32,278 nt of DNA from Methylobacterium sp. J-088 (GCF_022829295.1 NZ_JAKSYH010000014.1:1-32278), one strand, 5' to 3'; shown: positions 15,840 through 25,157, numbered from the stretch's first letter. Notes: generated by a model not told the origin, from the sequence alone. Translations and numbers: made by a program.

Positions 15840-17189
15840 TCAGGTGTTCATCGAGTCGAAGAAGTCGCCGTTGCTCTTGGTCTGGCGCAGCTTGTCCATG
15901 AGGAACTCGATTGCGTCGGTGACGCCCATCGGGTTGAGGATGCGGCGCAGCACGTAGGTCTTCTTGAGCGCATCCGGCGGGACCAGCAGCTCCTCCTTGC
16001 GGGTGCCCGAGCGGGTGATGTCGATCGCCGGGAAGATGCGCTTGTCGGAGACCTTGCGGTCCAGGATGATCTCGGAATTGCCGGTGCCCTTGAACTCCTC
16101 GAAGATCACCTCGTCCATGCGCGAGCCGGTGTCGATCAGCGCCGTGGCGATGATCGAGAGCGAGCCGCCCTCCTCGATGTTGCGGGCCGCGCCGAAGAAG
16201 CGCTTGGGCCGCTGCAGGGCGTTGGCGTCGACACCGCCGGTCAGCACCTTGCCGGAGGACGGCACCACCGTGTTGTAGGCGCGGCCGAGGCGGGTGATGG
16301 AATCCAGCAGGATCACCACGTCGCGGCCGTGCTCGACGAGGCGCTTGGCCTTCTCGATCACCATCTCGGCGACCTGCACGTGGCGGGTGGCCGGCTCGTC
16401 GAAGGTGGAGGCGATGACCTCGCCCTTCACCGAGCGCTGCATGTCGGTGACCTCCTCGGGCCGCTCGTCGATGAGCAGCACGATCAGGTAGCACTCGGGG
16501 TGATTGAGGGTGATCGACTGCGCGATGTTCTGCATCAGCACGGTCTTACCCGTGCGCGGCGGCGCCACGATCAGGGCGCGCTGGCCCTTGCCGATCGGCG
16601 CCACGATGTCGATGATCCGCGGCGAGAAGTCCTTCTTGGTCGGGTTGTCCAGTTCGAGCTTGAACCGCTTCGTCGGGAAGAGCGGCGTCAGGTTGTCGAA
16701 GTGGACCTTGTGCTTGATCTTCTCCGGGTTCTCGAAGTTGATCGTGTTGACCTTCAGGAGCGCGAAGTAGCGCTCGCCGTCCTTGGGGCCGCGGATCGGG
16801 CCCTCGACGGTGTCGCCGGTGCGCAGGCCGAAGCGGCGGATCTGGGTCGGCGAGATGTAGATGTCGTCGGGGCCGGGCAGGTAGTTCGAGTCCGAGGAGC
16901 GCAGGAAGCCGAAGCCGTCCTGCAGCACCTCGACGGTGCCCGAGCCGATGATCTCGATCTCCTTGGCAGCGAGCTGCTTCAGGATCGCGAACATCAGCTC
17001 CTGCTTGCGCATGGTCGAGGCGTTCTCGACCTCGACCTCCTCGGCGAAGGCCGTCAGGTCGGTGGGCGTCTTCGCCTTGAGATCCTGGAGCTTGACCTCG
17101 CGGACACCTTCGAGGGCGGCGGGGAGGGCCGGCGCATCGGCCGGCTCCTCGGTCTCGATCTCGGCGAGGGCGTCGGGGTGTGGCGTCAT
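15840..17189 (-). CDS. rho: Transcription termination factor Rho
   Basis: Protein of 449 aa. N-terminal helical domain (about 30-75), cold-shock-like RNA-binding domain (DGFGFLRS at 91-98, YLPGPDDIY at 103-111), Walker A APPRTGKT (209-216), Walker B VVILLD (291-296), Q-loop and R-loop regions ([10 protein letters not shown], and [12 protein letters not shown] near the C-terminal third). It is an RNA-dependent ATPase that ends transcripts as a hexamer. ATG 17189 gives the family-like acidic N-terminus; the open frame to 17399 adds Arg/Pro-rich sequence without support. In many alphaproteobacteria rho lies near hemE and hemJ by the origin; here about 8 kb separates them. Confidence 0.97.
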   Translation of the reverse strand: MTPHPDALAEIETEEPADAPALPAALEGVREVKLQDLKAKTPTDLTAFAEEVEVENASTMRKQELMFAILKQLAAKEIEIIGSGTVEVLQDGFGFLRSSDSNYLPGPDDIYISPTQIRRFGLRTGDTVEGPIRGPKDGERYFALLKVNTINFENPEKIKHKVHFDNLTPLFPTKRFKLELDNPTKKDFSPRIIDIVAPIGKGQRALIVAPPRTGKTVLMQNIAQSITLNHPECYLIVLLIDERPEEVTDMQRSVKGEVIASTFDEPATRHVQVAEMVIEKAKRLVEHGRDVVILLDSITRLGRAYNTVVPSSGKVLTGGVDANALQRPKRFFGAARNIEEGGSLSIIATALIDTGSRMDEVIFEEFKGTGNSEIILDRKVSDKRIFPAIDITRSGTRKEELLVPPDALKKTYVLRRILNPMGVTDAIEFLMDKLRQTKSNGDFFDSMNT

Positions 17190-17621
17190 GGGGTGTCTTG
17201 CAACCGACGGAGAAGGTGGGAGGGCCGGTTCTGTGCCACGCACCCGGGGGACGGGCGGCGATGGGCGGGCCGCGCTGCGGCGAGGGGCCCGAGGATCAGG
17301 GTGGCGAAACCGTTCTGGCAGGACCCTCACGGGCGCGCTACGGCGCAGACCTTGAGATGAGGGCCCGGTACGGATAACGCGTTTCGCCCCCACACTCAAG
17401 GGCCTTGCACGGAGGGCACGGCGAGAGGTGTGCTAAAGGCCCTCGCGGACGGGTTGCGTCGGGGTTAGACAGGCGACGCCGCGGACGGATTCGGAACCGG
17501 GTCCGCACGGGATCGTTCCCCGTCCCGGTGCTGCAGCGCAGCAGACCGTTAACCTGTTTCAGACCCGCAACCTGTTTCAGACCCGCAATCCGGTTCAGAC
17601 CCGAAAGCCCATTAGACCACC
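17190..17621. other. Divergent intergenic region between rho and the DUF3429 gene
   Basis: 432 bases without a convincing gene. It must hold the promoter and leader of rho (leftward; rho is often autoregulated through its leader) and the promoter of the rightward DUF3429 gene. The only structure recognised is the 3 x 18-bp tandem repeat at 17551-17604. Open frames on both strands are extensions or shadows of high-GC sequence. Confidence 0.5.
17551..17604 (+). repeat. Three tandem 18-bp repeats upstream of the DUF3429 gene
   Basis: The unit AACCTGTTTCAGACCCGC is perfect at 17551-17568 and 17569-17586 and degenerate at 17587-17604. The array ends 17 bases before the ATG of the DUF3429 gene. 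Possibilities are repeated regulator sites, a slippage-prone tract that alters promoter or leader spacing, or chance duplication. Confidence 0.8.
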
Positions 17622-18125
17622 ATGCGCGACGATGCCGCCGGACGCACCATCACCGCCCACGAGCCGCGCCGGATCCCATGGCTCGACGTCGTGTTCGGCT
17701 TCGGCCCGATGGTGCCGATCGTAGTCGGCGCCGCGGCCGCTTGGTGGCTGAACGGACAGCCGCTCGACTACCTCGTGGCCCTGTTCACCCTGCTGTACGC
17801 GGCCTCGATCCTGCTGTTCCTCGCCGGCGTCCACCGGGGCGTCAGCTTCCGGACCGAGGGCGGCCCGCGGCTGTCGCAGATCGTCACGATGCTGGTGATC
17901 TACGCACTCGGGCTGTTCAGCCTGTTCTCCGCCGTGATGGGCAAGGCCGTGCCGGCTCTGGTGATGCTGATCCTGGGCTACGCCGTCGTCGGGATCTTCG
18001 ATCCGATCGCGGCGCGCTCCGGTGCGGTGCCCCTGGCGCATGCCCGCCTGCGCCCGCTCCAGATGCCGATCGCCGTGGTGAGCCTCGCGGTCCTGCTCTG
18101 GCTGAAGCTGACGGCGCCGTACTGA
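17622..18125 (+). CDS. DUF3429-family inner membrane protein
   Basis: Protein of 167 aa with about five hydrophobic segments (roughly 28-46, 50-70, 85-102, 105-125 and 148-165). The arrangement and motifs such as LLYAASILLFLAGVHRG fit DUF3429, a small alphaproteobacterial membrane family of unknown function. ATG 17622 gives a short hydrophilic cytosolic tail before the first membrane segment. It stands alone between rho and hisS, with a tandem repeat just upstream. Confidence 0.85.
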   Translation: MRDDAAGRTITAHEPRRIPWLDVVFGFGPMVPIVVGAAAAWWLNGQPLDYLVALFTLLYAASILLFLAGVHRGVSFRTEGGPRLSQIVTMLVIYALGLFSLFSAVMGKAVPALVMLILGYAVVGIFDPIAARSGAVPLAHARLRPLQMPIAVVSLAVLLWLKLTAPY

Positions 18126-18430
18126 CGTCGTCCAGCGGCACGCGGCACAACGCGCCGTCGGATGCAGCATGTTCTCACCCGGACTAACGGATTCCTCGAT
18201 CACGGTTGGAGAAGGCGAGCGGTATCAGAACACGCGCCTCTCCCTCCCGCCGCGGAGGGGGCAGGGAGGGCGCGTGGCGGATCCGGCCGAGCGCAGGGTC
18301 GCATCCGCAAACCGAATTCCCCTTTCGCACCGCATGCTCTAGAGCCCGGCCGCAGGATCCCCGGCCGCCGGGGACGATTCAATCCGATGCCGGATCCGTG
18401 TTCGGGTCCGCGAGAAGCGAACGCGCCCCC
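18126..18430. other. Intergenic region upstream of hisS with a G/C-rich hairpin
   Basis: 305 bases without a gene. Bases 18234-18248 (CGCGCC...CCCTCCC) can pair with 18264-18274 (GGGAGGGCGCG), giving a strong hairpin that may terminate the DUF3429 transcript. The remainder should hold the hisS promoter. No T-box or other recognisable leader motif was seen. The frame open through this region in phase with hisS lacks a plausible start or family similarity. Confidence 0.5.
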
Positions 18431-19978
18431 ATGTCCAAGGCCGAGACTCCCAAGGCCGAGAAGGCCGACATCCTCAAGCCACGCCTGCCGCGCGGCTTCG
18501 TCGACCGGCGCGCCGGTGAGATCGCCGCGCAGCACCGGATGCTGGAGACGATCCGGCGGAGCTTCGAGCTCTACGGCTTCGAGGCCTTGGAGACCCCCTT
18601 CGTCGAGTACACCGAGGCGTTGGGCAAGTTCCTGCCCGACCTCGACCGGCCGAACGCGGGCGTGTTCTCGTTCCAGGACGACGACGAGGCGTGGCTGTCG
18701 CTGCGCTACGACCTGACGGCGCCGCTTGCCCGGTTCGTGGCCGAGAATTTCGACGCCCTGCCAAAACCCTATCGCAGCTACCGGGCCGGCTACGTCTTCC
18801 GCAACGAGAAGCCGGGGCCGGGCCGGTTCCGCCAGTTCATGCAGTTCGACGCCGACATCGTGGGCGCCGGCAGCGTCGCGGCCGATGCCGAGATCTGCAT
18901 GCTGATGGCCGACACGCTGAACCGGCTCGGGCTTGGCGGCCAGTACGTAGTCAAGGTCAACAACCGCAAGGTGCTCGACGGCGTGATGGAGGCGGCGGGC
19001 CTCGCGGGTGACGACCGGGCCGGCCAGCGCCTGACCGTGCTGCGGGCGATCGACAAGCTCGACCGGCTTGGCGTCGATGGGGTGCGCGACCTCCTGGGCG
19101 CCGGCCGCAAGGACGAGAGCGGCGACTTCACCAAGGGTGCGGGCCTCGACGCGGCGGCGATCGGGCGGATCCTGGCCTACGTGTCGTTCCAGGCCAGTGC
19201 CGCGGACGGCGCCGACAAGGTGGCGTTCTGGGAAAAGTTCTTTGCCGGCTGGCACGACGCGGTCGGCGATTCGGAGACCGGCCGGGAGGGCATCGCCGAG
19301 CTGCATGCGATCATGCGCCTCTGCGCGGCCGCCGGCTACGGCCACGACGTGATCCGCGCCGATCCGAGCGTGGTGCGCGGGCTCGAATACTATACCGGCC
19401 CGGTCTACGAAGCCGAGCTGACCTTCCCGGTCATCAACGAGGACGGGCAAACCGTGCGCTTCGGCTCGGTGGCGGGCGGCGGGCGCTACGACGGGCTGGT
19501 CGGACGGTTCCGGGCCGAGCCGGTGCCGGCGGCCGGCTTCTCGATCGGCGTCTCGCGCCTGTTCTCGGCCCTGCAGCTCGTGAACAGTCCACTGCTCGCC
19601 GGCACCGACACCCCCGGGCCGGTGGTGGTGCTGGTCCTCGACCGGGAGAACATGGCCGACTACCAGCGCCTCGTGGCGCTGCTGCGCGCCGACGGCATCC
19701 GGGCCGAGCTCTATCTCGGCGCAGCCGGCATGAAGGCGCAGATGAAATATGCCGACCGCCGCCGCGCCCCGGTGGCGATCATCCAGGGCTCGAACGAGCG
19801 CTTGGCCGGCGAGGTCCAGATCAAGGATCTGATCGAGGGCGCCCGGGCGGCTGAGTCCATTGCCAGCAACGCCGAGTGGAAGGCCGCGCGGCCGGCGCAA
19901 TTCTCCTGTCCGGAGGCCGATCTGGTGGCGCAGGTCCGTACCGTGCTGGCTCGGCACTTTCCGTCGACCGCCGGTTGA
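18431..19978 (+). CDS. hisS: Histidyl-tRNA synthetase, alphaproteobacterial type
   Basis: Protein of 515 aa charging tRNA-His. Class II motifs: motif 2 region [12 protein letters not shown]...[20 protein letters not shown], the histidine signature [14 protein letters not shown], and motif 3 [12 protein letters not shown]; a C-terminal anticodon-binding domain follows (about 400-515). RYDLT in place of the RPEGT of E. coli-like enzymes marks the divergent group found in many alphaproteobacteria, linked in the literature to altered tRNA-His recognition. ATG 18431 begins [14 protein letters not shown], a typical lysine-rich tail. hisZ and hisG lie downstream, but two unrelated genes intervene. 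Confidence 0.95.
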   Translation: MSKAETPKAEKADILKPRLPRGFVDRRAGEIAAQHRMLETIRRSFELYGFEALETPFVEYTEALGKFLPDLDRPNAGVFSFQDDDEAWLSLRYDLTAPLARFVAENFDALPKPYRSYRAGYVFRNEKPGPGRFRQFMQFDADIVGAGSVAADAEICMLMADTLNRLGLGGQYVVKVNNRKVLDGVMEAAGLAGDDRAGQRLTVLRAIDKLDRLGVDGVRDLLGAGRKDESGDFTKGAGLDAAAIGRILAYVSFQASAADGADKVAFWEKFFAGWHDAVGDSETGREGIAELHAIMRLCAAAGYGHDVIRADPSVVRGLEYYTGPVYEAELTFPVINEDGQTVRFGSVAGGGRYDGLVGRFRAEPVPAAGFSIGVSRLFSALQLVNSPLLAGTDTPGPVVVLVLDRENMADYQRLVALLRADGIRAELYLGAAGMKAQMKYADRRRAPVAIIQGSNERLAGEVQIKDLIEGARAAESIASNAEWKAARPAQFSCPEADLVAQVRTVLARHFPSTAG

Positions 19979-20045
19979 AACGCACAAGCCTCCGCGGCGT
20001 TGTTCCTGGTCGATGCCGCGACCGTGTCGGCAGGGAAATCCGGGG

Positions 20046-20294
20046 ATGCGCTTCAAGACTCCCACGCTGATCCTGCCGGCCGTGCTGCTCCTTGCCGGCG
20101 CGGTACCGGCTTCCGCAGCCCGCCCGGTGCCCGGTCCGTTGCCCAGCGCCGTGGCGTCGGCCACGCCCGGAACCGGCAGCGCCCCGATCCTCAGCGCCGG
20201 CGTCGCGGGGGGCCCCGCGCTCGCTTCCCTGACCCGGAAGAAGCCGGCGCGGCGGCCCCGCGGCGCCCGTCTCGGCAGCGCCCGCCCGCTCTGA
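20046..20294 (+). CDS. Small secreted Ala/Pro-rich hypothetical protein, 82 aa
   Basis: No family recognised. Residues 1-24 form a clear signal peptide (MRFKTP, hydrophobic core, cleavage near ASA-A). The mature part is rich in Ala, Pro, Gly and Ser and ends in a basic tail (RKKPARRPRGARLGSARPL). AGGGA lies about ten bases before the ATG. It is convergent with the phosphatase gene, with a multi-hairpin element between them. Function unknown. Confidence 0.6.
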   Translation: MRFKTPTLILPAVLLLAGAVPASAARPVPGPLPSAVASATPGTGSAPILSAGVAGGPALASLTRKKPARRPRGARLGSARPL

Positions 20295-20317
20295 GGGCGC
20301 CTCCGACACTCGGTCAC

Positions 20318-20436
20318 GGTTTCCCAAGGGCGAGCCCTTGGGCAGGGGTTCGGGGGCGGAGCCCCTGAGGCTCGACACCCGGCACCAGGGTTCTGCCCTG
20401 GACCCGCGCAAGGGCTCGCCCTTTCGAAACCGGGAC
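20318..20436 (-). repeat. Composite multi-hairpin intergenic element (copy 3, reverse orientation)
   Basis: Bounded by GGTTTC (20318-20323) and GAAACC (20426-20431). It contains a near-perfect hairpin CCAAGGGC/GCCCTTGG, then GGGG...CCCC, CCAGGG/CCCTGG and AAGGGC/GCCCTT hairpins. It lies between two convergent genes, where a bidirectional terminator would be useful. The stems differ in sequence from the other copies but keep pairing. Confidence 0.85.
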
Positions 20437-20442
20437 GCGGCT

Positions 20443-21724
20443 CTACCGCACGCAGATCGGCGGCAGCGCGGCGCGGACCTTGGCGGCGAATGTCGCGAGG
20501 TCGCAGCCGCCGTCCCGCGCCGGGCAGATCCCGATCGCCAGCGGCAGCGCGACCGGCGGGTCGCGGGGGCCGAGCGGCCGGGCGGTGCGCAGCTGATCGA
20601 GGGTCTGGGCGTAGATCTTGACTCGAACCGTCCGCGCCCCGCTCTCGGGATGGCCCCAGACCTCGAAGGCCAGGGTGGTGTCGGGGGCCGTCGGGTCCGG
20701 CTGACCCGGGAGCGACCAGCCGAGGCCGAGGGCGCCCGACAGGCTCGACAGGGTGGTGTCGTGCCCGGCCAGCATGACGAGGCGCGCTCGCCCCGAGCGG
20801 CGGGACGCCGAGTCCCCGGGGCGCCTCGCCCTGCAACAGGTCGGCGAGCATCCGCAGCAGCGTCGCCGCGCGGAACTGGGCGATCTCGGGCGTCCGCCGC
20901 AGGAGGTCGGCCGACCGTCGGTGGGCGGGCAGCAGCGTCGCCAGGGTCTCGGGCGAGCCCTGCCCCCAGGCAACCTGTTCGGCCGGCAGGCCCTCCGCGT
21001 ATTCTAGGAGCAGGTTCTCCGACACCATGGCGGCGAGCGCCAATGGACCGGCGATCTTCGGCCCGGCCGGCTCGGCGACCAGCGTGCTCGGACCGTCCAG
21101 GCAGGCGGCCGGGACCGCCGTGCAGGCCTGCGGGCCGAGGATCCGTTTCAGCGCCGCGATGGCCTTCTCGGACGGCTTATCGGTCACCGCGATCCCGCCC
21201 ACCGTCCGGCTTTGGATCGCCGCCAGGGCCACGACCGGCTCCAGGGGGCAGACGCGCCCGCTGTCGAAGACCGGATCGATGGCACCCACCGGCCCATGGC
21301 GCGCCACGAGGCCGCAACCCGGGAGGACGGCGTCGGCCAGGATCTGGCCGCTCCGGCGGGTGCGGTTCGCGGCGCCGTCCGCCCAGACCTGCACGGCGTT
21401 CGGCGCCGGGCAGCCGGTCGCGGGCAGCAGCTCCGCCGCGGCATAGACCGTCCGCAGGTAGGCTCCCATCCGGGACAGGGCCTCGGCGCCGTGCGGGGTC
21501 AGCTCGCCCGGCTCGACCGGGAAGGCGGGCCAGGGCCGCCCGGTCTTAGCCTCCAGCGCAGCCGGCGAGGCGGTCGGCGCGCGGACGCCGTGGCGGGTGA
21601 CCGTCACCACCCGTTCGAGCTTGGGCTCGGCTCGGGCGGGCGCCTGCGCCGCCAGGATCAGGGTCAGCGCGGCGGCGAGGCTCACCTGTCGCCGACCGGG
21701 GATCTGAAAGACGCGCCGAGTCAT
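20443..21724 (-). pseudogene. Histidine acid phosphatase (AppA/phytase-like), single-base frameshift
   Basis: From ATG 21724 a signal peptide (about 1-32, ending PARA) is followed by the catalytic RHGVRAPT motif of branch-2 histidine phosphatases (acid phosphatase, glucose-1-phosphatase, phytase), then TPHGAEALSRMG and NRTRRSGQ. The proton-donor HD motif (LAGHDTTLSSL) and the rest of the C-terminus, to the stop at 20443, lie in another frame. The switch falls in CCCCGGGG at 20814-20821: removing one base rejoins the two halves without loss. The full enzyme would have about 426 aa and act on phosphomonoesters in the periplasm. A homopolymer sequencing error is as plausible as true inactivation. 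Confidence 0.8.
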
Positions 21725-22173
21725 CCCGGGATCTTCTCCCCACCGTCGCCGGATGATCCGACCACCCGACAATGCTCAGGCTCAGAGGCGGACGCAATCC
21801 ATCCGCTTTCGAAGCCTTAATCTGCTGGATTAGGAGTCGTATCGACTTCATTTTCAGCTCGTATGATCGATAAATTATAGTCTGACGCGTCATTGCATTG
21901 ATTCACAAATCGAATATCCTGGTTTCGAAAGGGCGAGCCCTTTCGCGGGTGCAGGGCAGGGCCCTGCTGTCGGGCTTCGCCCGCACCAGGGCTTCGCCCG
22001 ATCTGTCAGGGCTCTGCCCTGACGACCCGCCAAAGGGCGAGCCCTTTGGAATCCCGTGATCGGCGTGCCGATCGGCTCGGACGGCCCCTGCGCAGTCCCG
22101 CGCGCCGGACCAGCGCGGGGCGTGTCGCCAAGCCCGGCCGCGGTTGCTACAGAGCGCCCGCGAGGTGGACACG
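21725..22173. other. Divergent intergenic region between the phosphatase gene and hisZ
   Basis: 449 bases without a convincing gene. Bases about 21815-21915 are A/T-rich relative to the surroundings and may hold the leftward phosphatase promoter. The centre is filled by a multi-hairpin element (21916-22055). The last 120 bases should hold the hisZ promoter, with GAGGTG as the ribosome-binding site just before 22174. Open frames here are short and lack family features. Confidence 0.5.
21916..22055 (+). repeat. Composite multi-hairpin intergenic element (copy 4)
   Basis: Starts ATCCTGGTTTC with hairpin GAAAGGGC/GCCCTTTC, then GCGGGTGCAGGGC pairing with GCCCTGC, two GGGCTTCGCCC-type hairpins, CAGGGC/GCCCTG, and the closing hairpin CCAAAGGGC/GCCCTTTGG followed by GGAATCCC (GGAAACC in the other copies). 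Same orientation as copy 2. It lies between divergent genes, so a simple terminator role does not explain it. Confidence 0.85.
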
Positions 22174-23313
22174 ATGACACGACCGGAGGCGGGTGAGACG
22201 GGGGCGGGGGACGCGGCACGGACGCGTCTGCTCGCCCATCTGACGGCGGCGGGCTACCGGCCGGTGACGCCGCCGGTGCTGCAGCCGCTGGAGCCGTTCC
22301 TGGAACTGTCCGGCGAGGATATCCGCCGCCGGATCTTCGTGACCCAGGACGCGGCCGGGGCGGAACTGTGCCTGCGCCCGGAATTCACCATTCCGGTCTG
22401 CCGCCTGCACCGGGCCGAGGCCGACGGGCGGGTGGCCGATTACAGCTATTGCGGACCCGTCTTCCGGCTGGCCGCCGACGAGCCCGACGAGTTCTTCCAG
22501 GCCGGGATCGAATCGATCGGGCGCACCGACACGCCGGCCGCGGACGCCGAGGTGCTGGGCCTCGCCCTCGAAGGTCTCGCGCTGTTCGGCCGGCACGATC
22601 CGGCAGTGCGGCTCGGCGATATGGGCCTGACCGTAGCGCTCCTCGACGGGCTCGCAGTGCCGCCCGCGGCCAAGCGGCGGACCCTGCGGGCGCTCGCCGC
22701 CGGGCGCTCGCTCGACGCCGTGACCAACGGTGCCGGAGCGCGGCCCGAGGATCCGCATGCCGGCCTTCTGGCAGCGATCCAGGGCCAGGACCCGCGCGGG
22801 GTACGCGCCTTCGTGGAGGACGTGCTGGCGATCGCCGGGATCTCGGCGGTGGGCGGGCGCAGCGCGGGCGAGATCGCCGAGCGCTTCCTCGCCAAAGCCT
22901 CCGCGCAGGCCCATGGCGGGGCCGGGCTCAACACTGAGAACCGCGCAATCCTCGACCGCTACCGGGCGATCGCCGGCCATCCGGACGCTGCGGCGCGTGA
23001 TCTGCGGGCGCTGGTCGCCGACGCGAACATCCGCCACGACGCCCTCTCGGCCGCCCTCGACCTGTTCGAGGAGCGCACCGGCTTCATCGCGGCCCGGGGC
23101 CTGCCGATCGAACGCTTCCGCTTCCAGGGCGGCTTCGCCCGCAACCTCGACTATTATACCGGCTTCATCTTCGAGGTGACCGAGCGCGACGGCCCGATCC
23201 TGGTCGGGGGCGGGCGCTACGATGGGCTCCTCGGGCATCTCGGCAGCCCGGTGCCGCTGCCCGCGGTGGGCTGCACCTTCTGGATCGAGCGCGTGGCGGG
23301 AGCCGGACAATGA
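22174..23313 (+). CDS. hisZ: ATP phosphoribosyltransferase regulatory subunit HisZ
   Basis: Protein of 379 aa, a histidyl-tRNA synthetase paralogue lacking aminoacylation and the anticodon domain. It keeps class II-like landmarks: [33 protein letters not shown] and [13 protein letters not shown]. It pairs with HisG to make the first, feedback-controlled step of histidine synthesis. GAGGTG lies eight bases before ATG 22174. It overlaps hisG by four bases (ATGA). In relatives it normally follows hisS directly; here two genes lie between. Confidence 0.94.
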   Translation: MTRPEAGETGAGDAARTRLLAHLTAAGYRPVTPPVLQPLEPFLELSGEDIRRRIFVTQDAAGAELCLRPEFTIPVCRLHRAEADGRVADYSYCGPVFRLAADEPDEFFQAGIESIGRTDTPAADAEVLGLALEGLALFGRHDPAVRLGDMGLTVALLDGLAVPPAAKRRTLRALAAGRSLDAVTNGAGARPEDPHAGLLAAIQGQDPRGVRAFVEDVLAIAGISAVGGRSAGEIAERFLAKASAQAHGGAGLNTENRAILDRYRAIAGHPDAAARDLRALVADANIRHDALSAALDLFEERTGFIAARGLPIERFRFQGGFARNLDYYTGFIFEVTERDGPILVGGGRYDGLLGHLGSPVPLPAVGCTFWIERVAGAGQ

Positions 23314-24305
23314 GCGCTTCCGAGCCCCTCAGCTTCGAGCCCCTCATCTTGGCGGTCCCGTCCAAGGGACGCCTGCAGGAGAATGCCAGCGCGTTCTTCG
23401 GCCGCGCGGGCCTCAAGCTCGCGCAAGGCGCGGGCGCCCGCGATTACCGGGGCAAGCTGCTCGGCGTGCCCGACGTCGAGGTGCGCTACCTCTCGGCCTC
23501 CGAGATCGCCGCGCAGCTCGCCTCGGGCGCCGCCCATCTCGGGGTGACCGGCGAGGATCTGATCCGCGAGACCCTGCCGGACGTCCGCGGCCAGGTGGAA
23601 CTGCTGACGCCGCTCGGCTTCGGCAACGCCACCGTGGTGGTGGCCGTACCCCAGGCCTGGATCGACGTGCGCGACATGTCGGATCTCGACGAGGTCGCGG
23701 CCGGCATGCGCGCCCGCCACGGCCGGCGCCTGCGGGTCGCCACCAAATACGTGAACCTGACCCGCCGGTTCTTCGCCGAGAAGGGCGTGGCCGATTACCG
23801 GATCGTCGAGAGTCTGGGCGCCACCGAGGGGGCGCCCGCCGCCGGCTCGGCCGAGATCGTGGTCGACATCACCACCACGGGGGCGACGCTCAGCGCCAAC
23901 GCCCTGAAGGTGCTGGAGGACGGGATCATCCTGCGCTCGGAGGCGAACCTCGTGGCCTCGCTCAAGGCGCCCTGGGGCGCGGGCCAGCGGGCGGCGCTCC
24001 GCACCGTGCTCGGCCGGATTGCCGCCGAGGAGCGCGCCCGCACCACCCGGGAGGTGCGCGCCGCCCTGCCGGAGAGCGGCACGATCGACCTCGCCAGCAT
24101 CGCAGGGTTGCACGAGGCGGAACTGCCCTACGGGGCCCCGCGGGGGGCCGACGGTGAGATCGTGCTGCGCTGCCCGGAGGGGGCGGTGTTCGACCTCGCG
24201 GGGGCGCTGGTCGAGGCCGGAGCGCGGGCCGTGACGGTGCGGCGGGTGGATTATGCGTTCGCGGCCGAGAACCCGCTGGCGGAGCGGTTGCTGGCGCGGT
24301 TGTAG
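23310..24305 (+). CDS. hisG: ATP phosphoribosyltransferase catalytic subunit HisG
   Basis: Protein of 331 aa joining ATP and PRPP in the first step of histidine synthesis. Seen: [11 protein letters not shown] near the start, [25 protein letters not shown] and the PRPP-binding motif [19 protein letters not shown] (about 190-208). HisG enzymes that work with HisZ are usually the short form of roughly 210-230 aa; this one carries about 100 further residues, ending in a segment ([20 protein letters not shown]...) that could be a regulatory or oligomerisation extension. Its start overlaps the hisZ stop. Confidence 0.93.
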   Translation: MSASEPLSFEPLILAVPSKGRLQENASAFFGRAGLKLAQGAGARDYRGKLLGVPDVEVRYLSASEIAAQLASGAAHLGVTGEDLIRETLPDVRGQVELLTPLGFGNATVVVAVPQAWIDVRDMSDLDEVAAGMRARHGRRLRVATKYVNLTRRFFAEKGVADYRIVESLGATEGAPAAGSAEIVVDITTTGATLSANALKVLEDGIILRSEANLVASLKAPWGAGQRAALRTVLGRIAAEERARTTREVRAALPESGTIDLASIAGLHEAELPYGAPRGADGEIVLRCPEGAVFDLAGALVEAGARAVTVRRVDYAFAAENPLAERLLARL

Positions 24306-24320
24306 GGAGCGGGACGCTCC
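24306..24320 (+). terminator. Short hairpin directly after hisG
   Basis: GGAGCG (24306-24311) pairs with CGCTCC (24315-24320) across a GGA loop, starting at the base after the hisG stop. There is no T-run, so it is at best a weak terminator or 3'-end stabiliser. Confidence 0.4.
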
Positions 24321-24357
24321 GTGCGGTGGCTTCCCGCTGCTGCGCCAATCCGCTAGT

Positions 24358-24372
24358 ATCGCAAACTGCGAT
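24358..24372 (+). promoter_or_regulatory. Candidate HigBA operator (inverted repeat)
   Basis: ATCGCA-AAC-TGCGAT is a perfect 6-bp inverted repeat whose right arm ends 14 bases before the higB start, next to a TAGTAT sequence that could be a -10 element. HigA antitoxins usually repress their own operon through such palindromes. Function is inferred from position and symmetry. Confidence 0.5.
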
Positions 24373-24386
24373 GCGGCCGCGACCCC

Positions 24387-24674
24387 ATGCACGTCATTAC
24401 CCAAGCTCGGATCTGGGAGGCCAAGCGAACGTGGCCGCGTGCCGCCGACGCGCTTGATACTTGGTATCGCCTGATGAAGAGCGCGGAACCGTGCGACTTC
24501 GCCCAGATGAAGGAGCTATTTCCGGCAACCGACAAGGTCGGCCGTCTGCATGTCTTCGATATCGGCGGAAATAAACTACGCCTGATTGCCATCGTTCAAT
24601 ATAAATTTAAGAAAGTCTATATCCAAGCGATCTTGGATCACGCCACATACGATAAGGGCAAATGGAAGGTATGA
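24387..24674 (+). CDS. higB: HigB-family type II toxin (mRNA interferase)
   Basis: Protein of 95 aa. It follows the HigB pattern: MHVITQARIWEA, a DTWY helix, KELFPATDKVGRLHVFDIGGNKLRLIAIV and the C-terminal ILDHATYDKGKWKV. These toxins cut mRNA at the ribosome. The toxin gene precedes the antitoxin, the typical higBA order, and the antitoxin start is one base after its stop. G+C is lower than in the flanking housekeeping genes (note the A/T-rich stretch 24560-24670), consistent with horizontal acquisition. Confidence 0.9.
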   Translation: MHVITQARIWEAKRTWPRAADALDTWYRLMKSAEPCDFAQMKELFPATDKVGRLHVFDIGGNKLRLIAIVQYKFKKVYIQAILDHATYDKGKWKV

Positions 24675-24675
24675 G

Positions 24676-25083
24676 ATGACCACCCTTGTGGAGAAGGCAG
24701 TGGAGCATTGGCCGCACGTCGCTCCGCTGCTGACCGCCCCGGCGACCCGCGGCGATTATGACCGACTGGTTCAGGCCATGGACCAGATTCTCAGTCTTGT
24801 CGGCGAGGACGAGGATCATCCCCTGGCGGTCCTCGCCTCCCGCATGGGCGATCTGATCGAGGCCTACGACGAGGCACATCGCCCCATGCCGAGGGTCACC
24901 GGTGCCGCCGCCCTGCGCTACATCATGGATGAGCGCGGCCTTGGCCAGGGCGATCTGCCGGAAGTCGGTACGCAGTCGGTGGTTTCGGAGATCCTGAGCG
25001 GGAAGCGGCGGATCAACATCCGTCAGGCCCGGGCCTTGAGCGCACGTTTTTCGTTCTCGGCGGAAAGTTTCCTCGACCTATGA
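24676..25083 (+). CDS. higA: HigA-family antitoxin, HTH DNA-binding
   Basis: Protein of 135 aa. N-terminal helical region with LAVLASRMGDLIEAYDEAHRPMP (about 55-77), then an XRE-type helix-turn-helix (about 80-130: ALRYIMDERGLGQGDLPEVGTQSVVSEILSGKRRINIRQARAL). It neutralises HigB and probably represses the operon. GGAAGG lies before the ATG at 24676; a second ATG at 24671 is out of frame. Confidence 0.9.
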   Translation: MTTLVEKAVEHWPHVAPLLTAPATRGDYDRLVQAMDQILSLVGEDEDHPLAVLASRMGDLIEAYDEAHRPMPRVTGAAALRYIMDERGLGQGDLPEVGTQSVVSEILSGKRRINIRQARALSARFSFSAESFLDL

Positions 25084-25157
25084 AGGTCCGGTGTAAATGA
25101 TCGGCCGAGATTCCGGTTCTACCCGGCGATGCGGAAAGGCAAGGCGCCCCCGATCCT

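Noticed and set aside
13996..15957. 653-codon plus-strand open frame across the CDF, maf and rho genes
   Set aside because: Antisense shadow of three well-supported minus-strand genes in G/C-rich DNA.
17190..17399. N-terminal extension of Rho from 17399
   Set aside because: Arg/Pro/Ser-rich sequence typical of non-coding high-GC DNA; the family-like N-terminus starts at 17189.
18200..20442. Very long minus-strand open frame antisense to hisS and continuing from the phosphatase frame
   Set aside because: It is the third-position shadow of hisS on the opposite strand, joined to the phosphatase only through the frameshift; the sequence is low-complexity with no family features.
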